Positions 1 to 7,544 of a DNA stretch of 64,000 bases are shown one piece after another. The notes under the pieces are model-generated. The model worked only from the letters and a program-made list of their open reading frames with translations, had not been told where the DNA came from and did not search any database. Origin of the DNA: Bacillota bacterium (GTDB taxonomy: Bacteria; Bacillota; Clostridia; Lachnospirales; Lachnospiraceae); contig JAEWIZ010000002.1 in assembly GCA_023386815.1 (NCBI GenBank), positions 195,354 to 259,353 of the forward strand, read 5' to 3'. Both the position numbers and the translations under genes were made by a program. The first letter of the stretch is position 1. Every line of letters begins with the position of its first letter.

Positions 1-71
1 AAAGACTTTCCGCTAAACTATATTACATAACTTTAATTACCCCGTTGTGGTGAAAAAACAGTAACCACAAC

Positions 72-100
72 TTTACAAAATCAGTGGCTACTGTTATAAT
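72..100 (+). promoter_or_regulatory. Sigma-A-type promoter of the putative antitoxin RNA
   Basis: TTTACA (72-77), a 17-nt spacer and a perfect TATAAT (95-100). An 8-bp inverted repeat (GTTGTGGT 44-51 / ACCACAAC 64-71) lies just upstream. The transcript would start near 107 and has no ORF, but runs into the strong hairpin at 152-198. The stretch from the spacer to past the -10 resembles the toxin promoter on the opposite strand; both contain GTGGCTA and TAACAGGAAA in the same order. Confidence 0.7.
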
Positions 101-106
101 ATAGGT

Positions 107-198
107 AACAGGAAACATAGGGTTAAAACCTATGCTTGCCCTATTGCTTAGAAAATGATTATCCTAAACTTTTCGGGGGTCGAGGATAATCATTTTTT
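107..198 (+). ncRNA. Putative type I antitoxin RNA, about 90 nt, convergent to the toxin gene
   Basis: Inferred transcript from the promoter at 72-100 to the terminator ending near 198. It contains a small hairpin (CATAGG...CCTATG, about 116-134) and then the terminator stem. Its 3' end is antisense to the last codons, stop and 3' end of the toxin mRNA. In known type I systems of the Fst/RNAI-RNAII and TxpA/RatA kind, a short RNA converges on the toxin mRNA and overlaps its 3' end. No transcript data are available, so the RNA is inferred from promoter and terminator only. Confidence 0.55.
152..198. terminator. Bidirectional terminator shared by toxin mRNA and antitoxin RNA
   Basis: Perfect 14-bp stem (AAAATGATTATCCT 152-165 with AGGATAATCATTTT 183-196) around a 17-nt loop, with six T on the plus strand. 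On the minus strand the toxin stop codon (190-192) lies inside the stem, and a shorter T-run (TTTT) follows it. Confidence 0.75.
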
Positions 199-294
199 GT
201 TATTCATCTTTATCAAATGAACAACAAAAGTGATTAGAGCTATAACAAAAGTGGCAAAGGTTATCATTAATGATAAACCTTCTGCAACTGTCAT
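190..294 (-). CDS. Holin-like toxin peptide, 34 residues (type I TA toxin candidate)
   Basis: An ATG at 294 preceded by AAGGGGAG at good spacing opens a 34-codon frame. The peptide has a short polar N-terminus (MTVAEGLSLM), one hydrophobic helix (about residues 8-27) and a basic tail ending NNKK. This matches the 'putative holin-like toxin' peptides (Hol_Tox type, commonly MTVYEALSLM...) found across Firmicutes and predicted to damage the membrane when over-expressed. A promoter at 462-490 gives a 5' leader of about 160 nt with a perfect 7-bp hairpin (366-372/381-387), a typical feature of translationally restrained type I toxin mRNAs. A short convergent RNA overlaps the 3' end. Assignment to a family is by recognition, not by a search. 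Confidence 0.72.
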   Translation of the reverse strand: MTVAEGLSLMITFATFVIALITFVVHLIKMNNKK

Positions 295-461
295 AAGGCT
301 CACTCCCCTTTCTATGTAATCTAGTCAAGGTAAGTTCACCTCCTTCATATCTAAAATGAAGGGCGCTTCTCCATAATGACGGAGAAGTTGCACTCGATAA
401 TTATCCCTAGTCATAAAATTGATATACAGCAAAATATAGACCTTTCCTGTTACTTATATAC

Positions 462-490
462 ATTGTATCATAGCCACATGAAACTGTCGA
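462..490 (-). promoter_or_regulatory. Promoter of the holin-like toxin mRNA
   Basis: Read on the minus strand: TCGACA (490-485), 17-nt spacer, TACAAT (467-462). The start would fall near 455, leaving a leader of about 160 nt before the toxin ATG at 294. Confidence 0.6.
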
Positions 491-606
491 TAAAAGGAAA
501 CTCATAAAACAAAATGCCCATAGCTTCAAATAAAATCCTTAAGCAGGCAATACTTCCATTCAGGATTTACATAATAAAAATTTTATTTAATCACATAACT
601 ATATCC

Positions 607-795
607 TATCTACCAGGGTGTACCATACTCGTTTTAGCAAGACCGGCCTCCCGAGGGTGTCCATGCTTCGTCAAGACTCAGTAATAATGCTGTTCCAATG
701 GACAGCATTATTACACGTATTGAGGCTTGTAAGAAGCATCCCGAAAGGAGGGAAAGGCGCAGTCTAAAACGAGTATGGTGCGCCTTGGTAGATGA
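607..795. repeat. 189-nt imperfect inverted-repeat element (MITE-like or structured RNA)
   Basis: The outer arms pair over about 30 nt: the left arm begins TATCTACCAGGG at 607 and the right arm ends GGTAGAT near 793, with the shared block ACCATACTCGTTTTAG / CTAAAACGAGTATGGT. Further inside, ATGCTTC (663-669) faces GAAGCAT (733-739), and GTAATAATGCTGT (681-693) faces ACAGCATTATTAC (702-714) around an 8-nt loop. The whole element can fold into one long hairpin. It lies 45 nt downstream of the rseP stop, is richer in GC than its flanks and has no ORF. No clear target-site duplication is visible. It could be a MITE, a dispersed palindrome or a structured 3' RNA. Confidence 0.65.
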
Positions 796-839
796 ACATA
801 GCCGAAATCTAAGTTAAAACATAATTTTGATTCATCAGC

Positions 840-2132
840 CTACCCAAAGATATTCCGAATATCATTAAACAAAACAAACACCATAAGTGCCATAAGTAAC
901 GCCATACCAATCATGTGTACCATAGCTTCCTTCTCCTTGGGAACCGGTTTACGGAAGATCGCTTCAATCAAGATGAATACCAATCTGCCACCGTCCAGAG
1001 CAGGGAAAGGCAATAAGTTCATAACACCAAGGTTCGCACTGATCATAATACTAAATTCAATTAAGGAAAGAACCGTAATTCCAATACCATAATCCTTCGT
1101 TTCTGTTACAATATCATCTACATAATTTACAATTCCAACCGGACCGGCAATTTCATTCAAATGCGCTTTACCGCTTATCAAATAGAGTACGCTCTTCAAG
1201 GTGTTGACAATGTTAAGTTTAACCTCATAAAAGCTATATTCCACTACATCGAGAGTAGATGCCTTTTCAAAGGAGGAATTATATTTCACACCAATACTAT
1301 AATTGCTGGCTACCAATTTTGGTGTTACCGAGACTGTAACAGGATTCCCATTATTACGTACGTAGGAAATGGTTAATCCTTCTCCTGTTAATGGATTAGC
1401 ATCAATATACGCTGCAAAGGCTTCTCCAGAAGCTATGTCTGTACCATTAATATTAACAATGACATCGCCTGCTTGTAATCCAGCTTCTGCAAGAGGATAG
1501 CCTTCCTGTATGGATTCCATCTTAGCCGGAGTGGCTGTTCTTGCATAGGAGCAGCCTAACATATAGGATTCTGTCCATTTCGGAGTGATCGTAGATGTTT
1601 TCTTCGCACCATCTCTGACAAAGGTAACCTCTACTGGTTTATCTGTTAATGGATTAAAGTAAAAATAATAGTTAACTTCTCTTGCAAAGTGGATTGGTGA
1701 TCCATTAATTGCAGTAATCTCATCACCTTCTAATAATGCACCTTCCGCTGCACTGTTTGCCACAGTTCCAGTAACAATAGGCCTATCAATACCAACATTT
1801 CCGACAAAAATCAGGGAAAGTACATAGGCTAGGATAAAGTTAAAGAATGCACCTGCAAAAATAACAGAAAATCTTGCCCATACACCCTTTTTATTGAAGG
1901 CACCTTCATCGTCGATCGATTCATCTTCTCCAAGCATCATACAGGAACCGCCGATTGGAAGCAGCTTCAAGGAATACCTGGTGCCTTTATGCTCAACACT
2001 AGCTAGTCTTGGCCCCATTCCAATTGAGAATTCTGTTACCGTTACACCATTTGCCTTTGCAAGTAAAAAATGCCCTAATTCGTGGATAAGGACAATTACA
2101 CCCAGTATCAATAAAGCCACAATTATATTCAT
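840..2132 (-). CDS. rseP: Site-2-type intramembrane zinc metalloprotease RseP/RasP
   Basis: Membrane protease that cleaves anti-sigma factors and leftover signal peptides within the bilayer. I start at the ATG at 2132 (430 residues), which opens on the first membrane helix; an in-frame ATG at 2159 has no SD. The zinc motif HELGH is at residues 17-21 in the first helix. A PDZ region follows (contains AGLQAGDVIVNING), and the third metal ligand sits in the C-terminal motif LPFPALDGGR. Four membrane segments fit the family. It ends the dxr-cdsA-uppS gene string, as rasP does after dxr in B. subtilis, and lies 32 nt downstream of the dxr stop. Confidence 0.95.
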   Translation of the reverse strand: MNIIVALLILGVIVLIHELGHFLLAKANGVTVTEFSIGMGPRLASVEHKGTRYSLKLLPIGGSCMMLGEDESIDDEGAFNKKGVWARFSVIFAGAFFNFILAYVLSLIFVGNVGIDRPIVTGTVANSAAEGALLEGDEITAINGSPIHFAREVNYYFYFNPLTDKPVEVTFVRDGAKKTSTITPKWTESYMLGCSYARTATPAKMESIQEGYPLAEAGLQAGDVIVNINGTDIASGEAFAAYIDANPLTGEGLTISYVRNNGNPVTVSVTPKLVASNYSIGVKYNSSFEKASTLDVVEYSFYEVKLNIVNTLKSVLYLISGKAHLNEIAGPVGIVNYVDDIVTETKDYGIGITVLSLIEFSIMISANLGVMNLLPFPALDGGRLVFILIEAIFRKPVPKEKEAMVHMIGMALLMALMVFVLFNDIRNIFG

Positions 2133-2164
2133 GCTATTAAATGTCCTTTCTTTTACCATCTATC

Positions 2165-3322
2165 TTAATTACATGGTAGATTAAATCCCTTTACAAAATC
2201 ATATGTTTGCTGTTCAACATTCAGAATTTCAACTAGGGAAGGATTCGCAATAACTTTGTGAGAATCCATTGCTTCTTTAATTAATCTTGGAATGGAAAGA
2301 AAATCAATCTCTTCACGTAAAAATGCTGCTACTGCCCATTCATTAGCTGCATTATATACCGTAGGCATACTTCCGCCAATTCTACCAGCCCGGAAACCAA
2401 GCTGCAACCCATAAAAGGTTTCCAGGTCCGGCTCTTCAAAGGTAAGCTGTTTCATTTGATAAAAATCCAAACGGTCTCCGGTTAGCGGCAAACGATTTGG
2501 GTAAAATAAGGCATACTGAATTGGCAATCTCATATCCGGAAGACCCATTTGAGCGATAATGCTGCCATCTACATATTCTACCATGGAATGAATGATACTT
2601 TGTGGATGCACCACAACCTGAATCTGATCGATACTTACATCAAAAAGCCAGGCAGCTTCCATAACCTCCAATCCTTTGTTAACCATGGTTGCAGAATCGA
2701 TTGTAATCTTTTGACCCATGGCCCAATTGGGATGCTTAAGAGCATCCTGAGGTCTTTTATTTTCAAGTTCAGATAACTTCTTTCCTCGGAAAGGTCCACC
2801 GGAGGCTGTTAGAATAATTTTACCTGCCTGCCTTTTATTCTCTCCATTTAAAGACTGGAATATTGCAGAATGCTCACTATCCACAGGCAATAATGCAACT
2901 TTTTTTTCTTTCACCAGAGGCATGATGATATGACCTGCAGTAACTAAAGTTTCTTTATTTGCAAGTGCAATATCCTTTCCTGCTTTAATAGCCTCAATCG
3001 TTGGCAAAATCCCAATCATACCAACCATTGCTGTTAATACAATATCGGAAGCAGGCTCAACAGCACATTCGATTAAGCCTTCCATTCCTGCTACAACCTT
3101 AACATCCAGATCTTTTATATTTTCCTTTAATAGTTTAGCCTTATCCTCTTGATATACACACACAATGATAGGCTTAAACTCACGAATTTGTTTCTCCAAT
3201 AATTCTATATTACTTCCTGCTGCAAGCGAAGTGACTCGTAACAAATCACTATGTTCTCTTACGATATCCAGTGTCTGGGTTCCGATCGATCCCGTTGACC
3301 CAAGAACTGCGATCTTCTTCAT
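2165..3322 (-). CDS. dxr: 1-deoxy-D-xylulose 5-phosphate reductoisomerase
   Basis: Second enzyme of the MEP isoprenoid pathway; converts DXP to MEP with NADPH and a divalent metal. The 385 residues are the usual length. The N-terminal Rossmann motif is GSTGSIGTQTLDIV, the metal and substrate region contains PVDSEHSAIFQ, and ASGGPFRG and KGLEVMEAAWLFD are the family's catalytic-loop blocks. It lies between cdsA and rseP on the same strand, separated from cdsA by a perfect palindrome at 3349-3412 that sits in its immediate upstream region. Confidence 0.97.
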   Translation of the reverse strand: MKKIAVLGSTGSIGTQTLDIVREHSDLLRVTSLAAGSNIELLEKQIREFKPIIVCVYQEDKAKLLKENIKDLDVKVVAGMEGLIECAVEPASDIVLTAMVGMIGILPTIEAIKAGKDIALANKETLVTAGHIIMPLVKEKKVALLPVDSEHSAIFQSLNGENKRQAGKIILTASGGPFRGKKLSELENKRPQDALKHPNWAMGQKITIDSATMVNKGLEVMEAAWLFDVSIDQIQVVVHPQSIIHSMVEYVDGSIIAQMGLPDMRLPIQYALFYPNRLPLTGDRLDFYQMKQLTFEEPDLETFYGLQLGFRAGRIGGSMPTVYNAANEWAVAAFLREEIDFLSIPRLIKEAMDSHKVIANPSLVEILNVEQQTYDFVKGFNLPCN

Positions 3323-3348
3323 TCGAATTCCTCCAATTCGTCATTTTA

Positions 3349-3412
3349 GTGACAAGGGGACGGGGTTAGTGTCACCGAGTGACAGGTGACACTAACCCCG
3401 TCCCCTTGTCAC
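3349..3412. repeat. Perfect 27-bp palindrome with 10-nt loop between cdsA and dxr
   Basis: Arms 3349-3375 and 3386-3412 are exact reverse complements (core GGGGACGGGGTTAGTGTCAC) around a 10-nt loop. A partial extra copy (CCCCTTGTCA) follows at 3415-3424. The GC-rich arms stand out in this AT-rich sequence. There is no T-run, so it is not a standard terminator, and it lies inside a gene string that should be co-transcribed. Similar 'ggggacgg..gtgtcac' palindromes recur in Firmicutes and behave like REP elements; that link is from memory. Confidence 0.8.
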
Positions 3413-3423
3413 TCCCCTTGTCA

Positions 3424-4224
3424 TCAACTCAACAGTATTCCCAAAAAATACACAATCGGCGCAGTAAATATAATACTATCAAAGCGATCCAAGACCCCGC
3501 CATGTCCAGGAATCAAGGTTCCATAATCCTTAATATCATGGTTTCTTTTAATTGCTGAAGCTGCAAGATCCCCAATTTGAGATAGAATACTGGATGCACC
3601 ACCAATAATTGCAAATGCAATGATAGGATTTTCAAATACAAAGATATGACGCTGTATAACCGTAGCGTAAATCCCTCCAATCAAAGCTGCACCAACGATA
3701 CCTCCGATACATCCCTCGATCGATTTCTTAGGGCTTAGCTTTGGAGCAAATTTATGCTTACCAAACTTTACTCCTACCAAATAGGCACAGGTATCAGATC
3801 CCCAGGCTCCAATAAAGATAAGCCATACAATCCAAGCACCATTATCGAACATACGAACCTGATAGATATAGGATAGCATAAAGGGTACATAGAATAACCC
3901 CAGAAAACTTACTGCAATCTGTTCTGTACTATACTTGGGAAAGCTGATTACATAAACAACCATCAATATCATGAGGAAAAGAATAATCAGCATTATCTGG
4001 TATTGGAGTAATTGAAAATAAAGTAACAGGTAATATGAAATACCTGCCAGGTATCCAACCAATCCCATGATTGATTTATTAATCTTAACAACACGATATA
4101 GCTCCATCATCCCAATTAAAGATATCCCGAATAAGGCAGCAAACAGTAAGTTACCACCAAAAATCACAACAAATAAAGTAATAATAAATAAAATAACACC
4201 GCTAAGTAATCGAGTCCGAAACAT
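3424..4224 (-). CDS. cdsA: Phosphatidate cytidylyltransferase (CDP-diglyceride synthase)
   Basis: Integral membrane enzyme making CDP-diacylglycerol from phosphatidate and CTP, the branch point of phospholipid synthesis. The 266 residues contain several hydrophobic helices. The C-terminal third carries the CTP_transf_1 signature: GAWGSDTCAYLVG, then KLSPKKSIEG, and near the end HDIKDYGTLIPGHGGVLDR. It lies between uppS and dxr as in many Firmicutes; the 21-nt gap to uppS suggests co-transcription. Confidence 0.96.
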   Translation of the reverse strand: MFRTRLLSGVILFIITLFVVIFGGNLLFAALFGISLIGMMELYRVVKINKSIMGLVGYLAGISYYLLLYFQLLQYQIMLIILFLMILMVVYVISFPKYSTEQIAVSFLGLFYVPFMLSYIYQVRMFDNGAWIVWLIFIGAWGSDTCAYLVGVKFGKHKFAPKLSPKKSIEGCIGGIVGAALIGGIYATVIQRHIFVFENPIIAFAIIGGASSILSQIGDLAASAIKRNHDIKDYGTLIPGHGGVLDRFDSIIFTAPIVYFLGILLS

Positions 4225-4245
4225 AGCCTACCTCCACCATTGAGC

Positions 4246-4965
4246 CTATGATAAAACAGCCCCAAATTTTCTAGTTCTACCACTATAATACTCTACTGCT
4301 TTTTGTAATTCTTTCTCATTAAAATCAGGCCATAGTACATCCGTAAAATAGAATTCGGTATAGGCGGATTGCCAGAGTAAAAAGTTAGATAGTCTTTGCT
4401 CTCCGCTTGTTCTTATTAATAGATCCGGATCAGGAATACCCTTGGTATCCAAATATTGTTCGAGAGTTTCTTCATCTATATGATCAATTGCTGTTTTATT
4501 CTCTTTCACATCAAAGGCCAATGCTTTGATTGCACGGAGGATTTCATCCCTACTACCATAATTGATGGCAACCTGGAACTTCAAACCAGTATTATTTTTT
4601 GAAGCTTCCTCAAGATCTTTGATACTTTTCTTAATTTCCTCGGATAATTTTTCGGTATCACCTATGACACGAATACGCATATTATTCTTCATACTTGTCT
4701 TTACACTTGTAGACAGATAATTCTGAAGCAATTTCATTAGTGCTTCCACCTCATCCTGAGGGCGCCTCCAATTTTCAGTGGAGAATGCATATACGGTCAG
4801 GTATTCTATTCCCATTTTATAGGCCAGCTCACAAATTTTCTCTACATTTTTGCTCCCCTGGGCATGGCCATAATTACGTGGCATCAATTTCTTCTTTGCC
4901 CATCTCCCGTTTCCGTCCAAGATGATAGCAACATGCCTTGGAACATTCAATTCGCTTTCTATCAT
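4246..4965 (-). CDS. uppS: Undecaprenyl (di-trans,poly-cis-prenyl) diphosphate synthase
   Basis: Cytosolic cis-prenyltransferase that extends FPP with IPP to undecaprenyl diphosphate, the lipid carrier for cell-wall sugars. At 239 residues it is full length. Near the N-terminus it has the catalytic DGNGRWAKK block, then YAFSTENWRRP. The C-terminal substrate motif reads IRTSGEQRLSNFLLWQSAY followed by TEFYF. It is co-directional with frr upstream and cdsA downstream. The 183 nt between frr and uppS show no ORF or clear regulatory motif. Confidence 0.97.
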   Translation of the reverse strand: MIESELNVPRHVAIILDGNGRWAKKKLMPRNYGHAQGSKNVEKICELAYKMGIEYLTVYAFSTENWRRPQDEVEALMKLLQNYLSTSVKTSMKNNMRIRVIGDTEKLSEEIKKSIKDLEEASKNNTGLKFQVAINYGSRDEILRAIKALAFDVKENKTAIDHIDEETLEQYLDTKGIPDPDLLIRTSGEQRLSNFLLWQSAYTEFYFTDVLWPDFNEKELQKAVEYYSGRTRKFGAVLS

Positions 4966-5148
4966 GAAAGTTCTCCATTCTTTATACGGAGCACTCCTGT
5001 TATCCCCTATCAGCTAATCTATGCGCTCATCAGAGTAAACGAAAAGTGCTCCATGTTCATAAAAACCGGTAAAGGGTGTCTCAAAAGTGTATTCAATTTG
5101 CTCCATACAAATTCCTGAATAGCCCTTTTAATCCACCCCAAATTTTAC

Positions 5149-5703
5149 TTATACTGTAAGAATTTCTTTTGATTTATCTTCCATTATCTTATCAATTTCA
5201 TTGATAAAACGGTCTGTGATTTTTTGTACCTCATCCTCTAAATGCTTGAACTCATCCTCAGAAATCTCACTTGCTTTGTTCTGCTTCTTGAACATTTCAT
5301 TGGCATCACGTCTGATATTTCTAACAGCAACCTTTGCATTCTCTGCCTTTTTCTTAATGTCTTTAACCAATTCTTTTCTTCGATCTTCTGTTAACTCCGG
5401 AAATACAAGGCGTATTACCTTACCATCATTGCTAGGATTTAAACCTAAGTCAGAATTGATAATTGCCTTCTCAATATCCTTAATCAACTTGCTTTCCCAA
5501 GGCTGAATCTGAATCACTCTTGGTTCTGGTACAGATATGTTTGCTACTGATTGAAATGAAGAAGGCTGACCATAATAATCCACCTTAAGTTTATCTAAAA
5601 GATGCGGATTAGCTCTGCCTGCACGTATTGATGCATACTCTTCTTTCAAATTTGCAATAGTCTTTTCCATTTTGTTACTAAATTGTTCTAATTTTGCATC
5701 CAT
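5149..5703 (-). CDS. frr: Ribosome recycling factor
   Basis: Soluble factor that, with EF-G, splits post-termination ribosomes. The 184 residues form the usual long three-helix bundle with alpha/beta domain. Recognisable blocks are ASIRAGRANPHLLDKL near the N-terminus, VPEPRVIQIQPWE in the middle and LVKDIKKKAENAKVAVRNIR in the C-terminal helices. The SD GGGG precedes the ATG. It follows pyrH by 36 nt, an arrangement conserved in most bacteria. Confidence 0.98.
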   Translation of the reverse strand: MDAKLEQFSNKMEKTIANLKEEYASIRAGRANPHLLDKLKVDYYGQPSSFQSVANISVPEPRVIQIQPWESKLIKDIEKAIINSDLGLNPSNDGKVIRLVFPELTEDRRKELVKDIKKKAENAKVAVRNIRRDANEMFKKQNKASEISEDEFKHLEDEVQKITDRFINEIDKIMEDKSKEILTV

Positions 5704-5739
5704 TTTTTACCCCTGCCTTTCAATAATTGTTTCCTATCT

Positions 5740-6447
5740 TTAATTAACAGTCATTGTAGTACCATTTGATTTACCCAATGCTGCATTCACAATGCTGTTT
5801 TCTTCATTTAATCCGAACAACAGCACTGGCATTTTATTTTCCATACATAATACGGTAGCCGTAAGATCGATAACGCCAAGTCTCTGGTCAAGAACTTCTT
5901 TAGCAGAAATTTGATCATACTTCTTAGCCTCCGGATTAGTCTTAGGATCGCTATCGTAAACACCATCAATCGCCTTAGCATTTAAAATGATGTCACAATC
6001 TAACTCGACTGCTCGAAGAACAGTTGCTGTATCCGTTGAAAAATATGGATGTCCTGTACCACCAGCTAAAAATGCAACTCCACCCTGTTTCATACATTTT
6101 ATGACATCATCCTTTGAAAAAAGCTTTGTCATACTTCCGCAGGCAAATGGTGTATATACTTCAGTAGGAATCCCAACGTGCCGAAAAATCTCAGATACAT
6201 AGATACAGTTCATTACGGTTGCAAGCATACCAATCTGATCTGCCTTCGTTCGATCAATAGTTTCACTGGTCCTTCCCCTCCAGAAGTTACCCCCACCGAT
6301 TACGATACTTACCTGAATCCCGTCTTCAACTAGTTTCTTCACCTGATTTGCCACTCCGATACAGGTTTCTTCGCAGAAGGCGGTTTTTTTCTGACCTGCC
6401 AAAGCTTCACCGCTCAATTTAAGTAATACTCTTTCAAATGCTTTCAT
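5740..6447 (-). CDS. pyrH: Uridylate kinase
   Basis: Phosphorylates UMP to UDP; hexameric, allosterically controlled amino-acid-kinase-family enzyme. The 235 residues include the N-terminal LLKLSGEAL, the glycine loop VIGGGNFWRGR, and FLAGGTGHPYFSTDTA. A GGAGG lies 12 nt before the ATG. In B. subtilis pyrH directly follows tsf. Here tsf has its own terminator and about 10 kb of other genes intervene, so pyrH must have a separate promoter. I see no convincing -35/-10 pair in the 136 nt upstream. Confidence 0.97.
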   Translation of the reverse strand: MKAFERVLLKLSGEALAGQKKTAFCEETCIGVANQVKKLVEDGIQVSIVIGGGNFWRGRTSETIDRTKADQIGMLATVMNCIYVSEIFRHVGIPTEVYTPFACGSMTKLFSKDDVIKCMKQGGVAFLAGGTGHPYFSTDTATVLRAVELDCDIILNAKAIDGVYDSDPKTNPEAKKYDQISAKEVLDQRLGVIDLTATVLCMENKMPVLLFGLNEENSIVNAALGKSNGTTMTVN

Positions 6448-6583
6448 GCTTCTATATTGCCTCCATGTGGAATCTTATTGGCCATAATCCAATATTCTTA
6501 AATAATTTACCACAAAATAACCATTTTTGCTAGCCCAAACCTAATATTTCTATCAGGTTTTAGTAAAGACACTCTCACACAGC

Positions 6584-6661
6584 TGAAAGACACATTATTG
6601 ATTCTATATGCTAATACAAAAATGTTCCTGGGGGCATACAAGATCAACAACATGTCTTTCA
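6584..6661. repeat. Long-range inverted repeat between bactofilin gene and pyrH
   Basis: Outer arms TGAAAGACA (6584-6592) and TGTCTTTCA (6653-6661) are perfect. Nested arms TTGAT/ATCAA (6598-6602/6643-6647) and TATGC/GCATA (6607-6611/6634-6638) continue the pairing. It can form a 78-nt stem-loop just after the bactofilin stop codon. No T-run follows on either strand, so it is more likely a 3'-UTR structure than an intrinsic terminator. Confidence 0.5.
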
Positions 6662-6691
6662 AACAGTCTACGCAACTAATGCAATACTTTC

Positions 6692-7519
6692 TTATTCAAA
6701 TATATTATCCACGTCAACTGCAGAGTAGCTCAATGAGAGAGCTCCTTCAATAACCGCACCATTATTGATCTGTACGGACTTTGCCTTAATATTTCCTTTG
6801 ATAATAGCTGTTGAATCAACCACGATAGGCCCATTAACATCAATTTCACCCTTAACCGCGCCTGCTATCACACCTGATGTAGCAACAATATCACCGATAA
6901 CTACGGTACCTAGGCCAATTTTAATACTTCCCTCACTAGTAATACTTCCCTCAATACGTTCGGTATTAACATATACTTCGGAAGCGGAAGAATTACCTTT
7001 AATCTTACCTGTAATGGACAGTTTGCCCAAGCACTCAACATCGCCTGTGATATTACCCATAATATCAAGTGAGCCGTCTGATGAGATACTTCCATTAATG
7101 GTTGTCCCCTTTGAGATTACTGTAACCTCGTCATCAATGACGCTAGAACTACTTTTTACCTTTGGTGCTTCCTGCACTACAACTTCTTCAGCCTCGCTCT
7201 CTTCCAGGCTCATTGCTTCTAATAATTCCAAATCAACATTTTCTTCCATATCATCATCCTCATCTTCTTTTATTTCTTCTGATAACATTTCGTTATCCAT
7301 TAGCTCTTCCTCTAAAAGTTCGGCACCATTATTTTCTTCCTCTGCAGCGGCATACCCCTCCAGCCATTTCTCTAATCTCTCATCATCAGACAAATCATCC
7401 TGCTCTGCTTCAGAGCCTAATGTATCTACTAACCGATCCTCGGACTCCTTCTCCTCGTCTGGAATTAATTCATTTACCGCTTGTGATAAATCATCTTTAA
7501 ACTCTTTAAAAAAGCCCAT
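6692..7519 (-). CDS. Bactofilin-family protein with a long acidic N-terminal extension
   Basis: Bactofilins polymerise without nucleotide into cytoskeletal filaments, often membrane-bound and linked to cell-wall or appendage sites. Residues about 128-265 form the bactofilin beta-helix: a start motif VISKGTTINGSISSDGSLDI and then short repeats such as GNITGDVECLGKLSITGKIKG. The first 125 residues are an unusual Glu/Asp-rich stretch with few basic residues, probably disordered or helical. The hydrophobic-amphipathic start MGFFKEFKDDL could be a membrane anchor. GGGAGG precedes the ATG by good spacing. It lies 25 nt downstream of a polysaccharide deacetylase, suggesting a shared wall-related role. 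Confidence 0.85.
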   Translation of the reverse strand: MGFFKEFKDDLSQAVNELIPDEEKESEDRLVDTLGSEAEQDDLSDDERLEKWLEGYAAAEEENNGAELLEEELMDNEMLSEEIKEDEDDDMEENVDLELLEAMSLEESEAEEVVVQEAPKVKSSSSVIDDEVTVISKGTTINGSISSDGSLDIMGNITGDVECLGKLSITGKIKGNSSASEVYVNTERIEGSITSEGSIKIGLGTVVIGDIVATSGVIAGAVKGEIDVNGPIVVDSTAIIKGNIKAKSVQINNGAVIEGALSLSYSAVDVDNIFE

Positions 7520-7544
7520 TGCAAATACCTCCCTATGTATTGGT

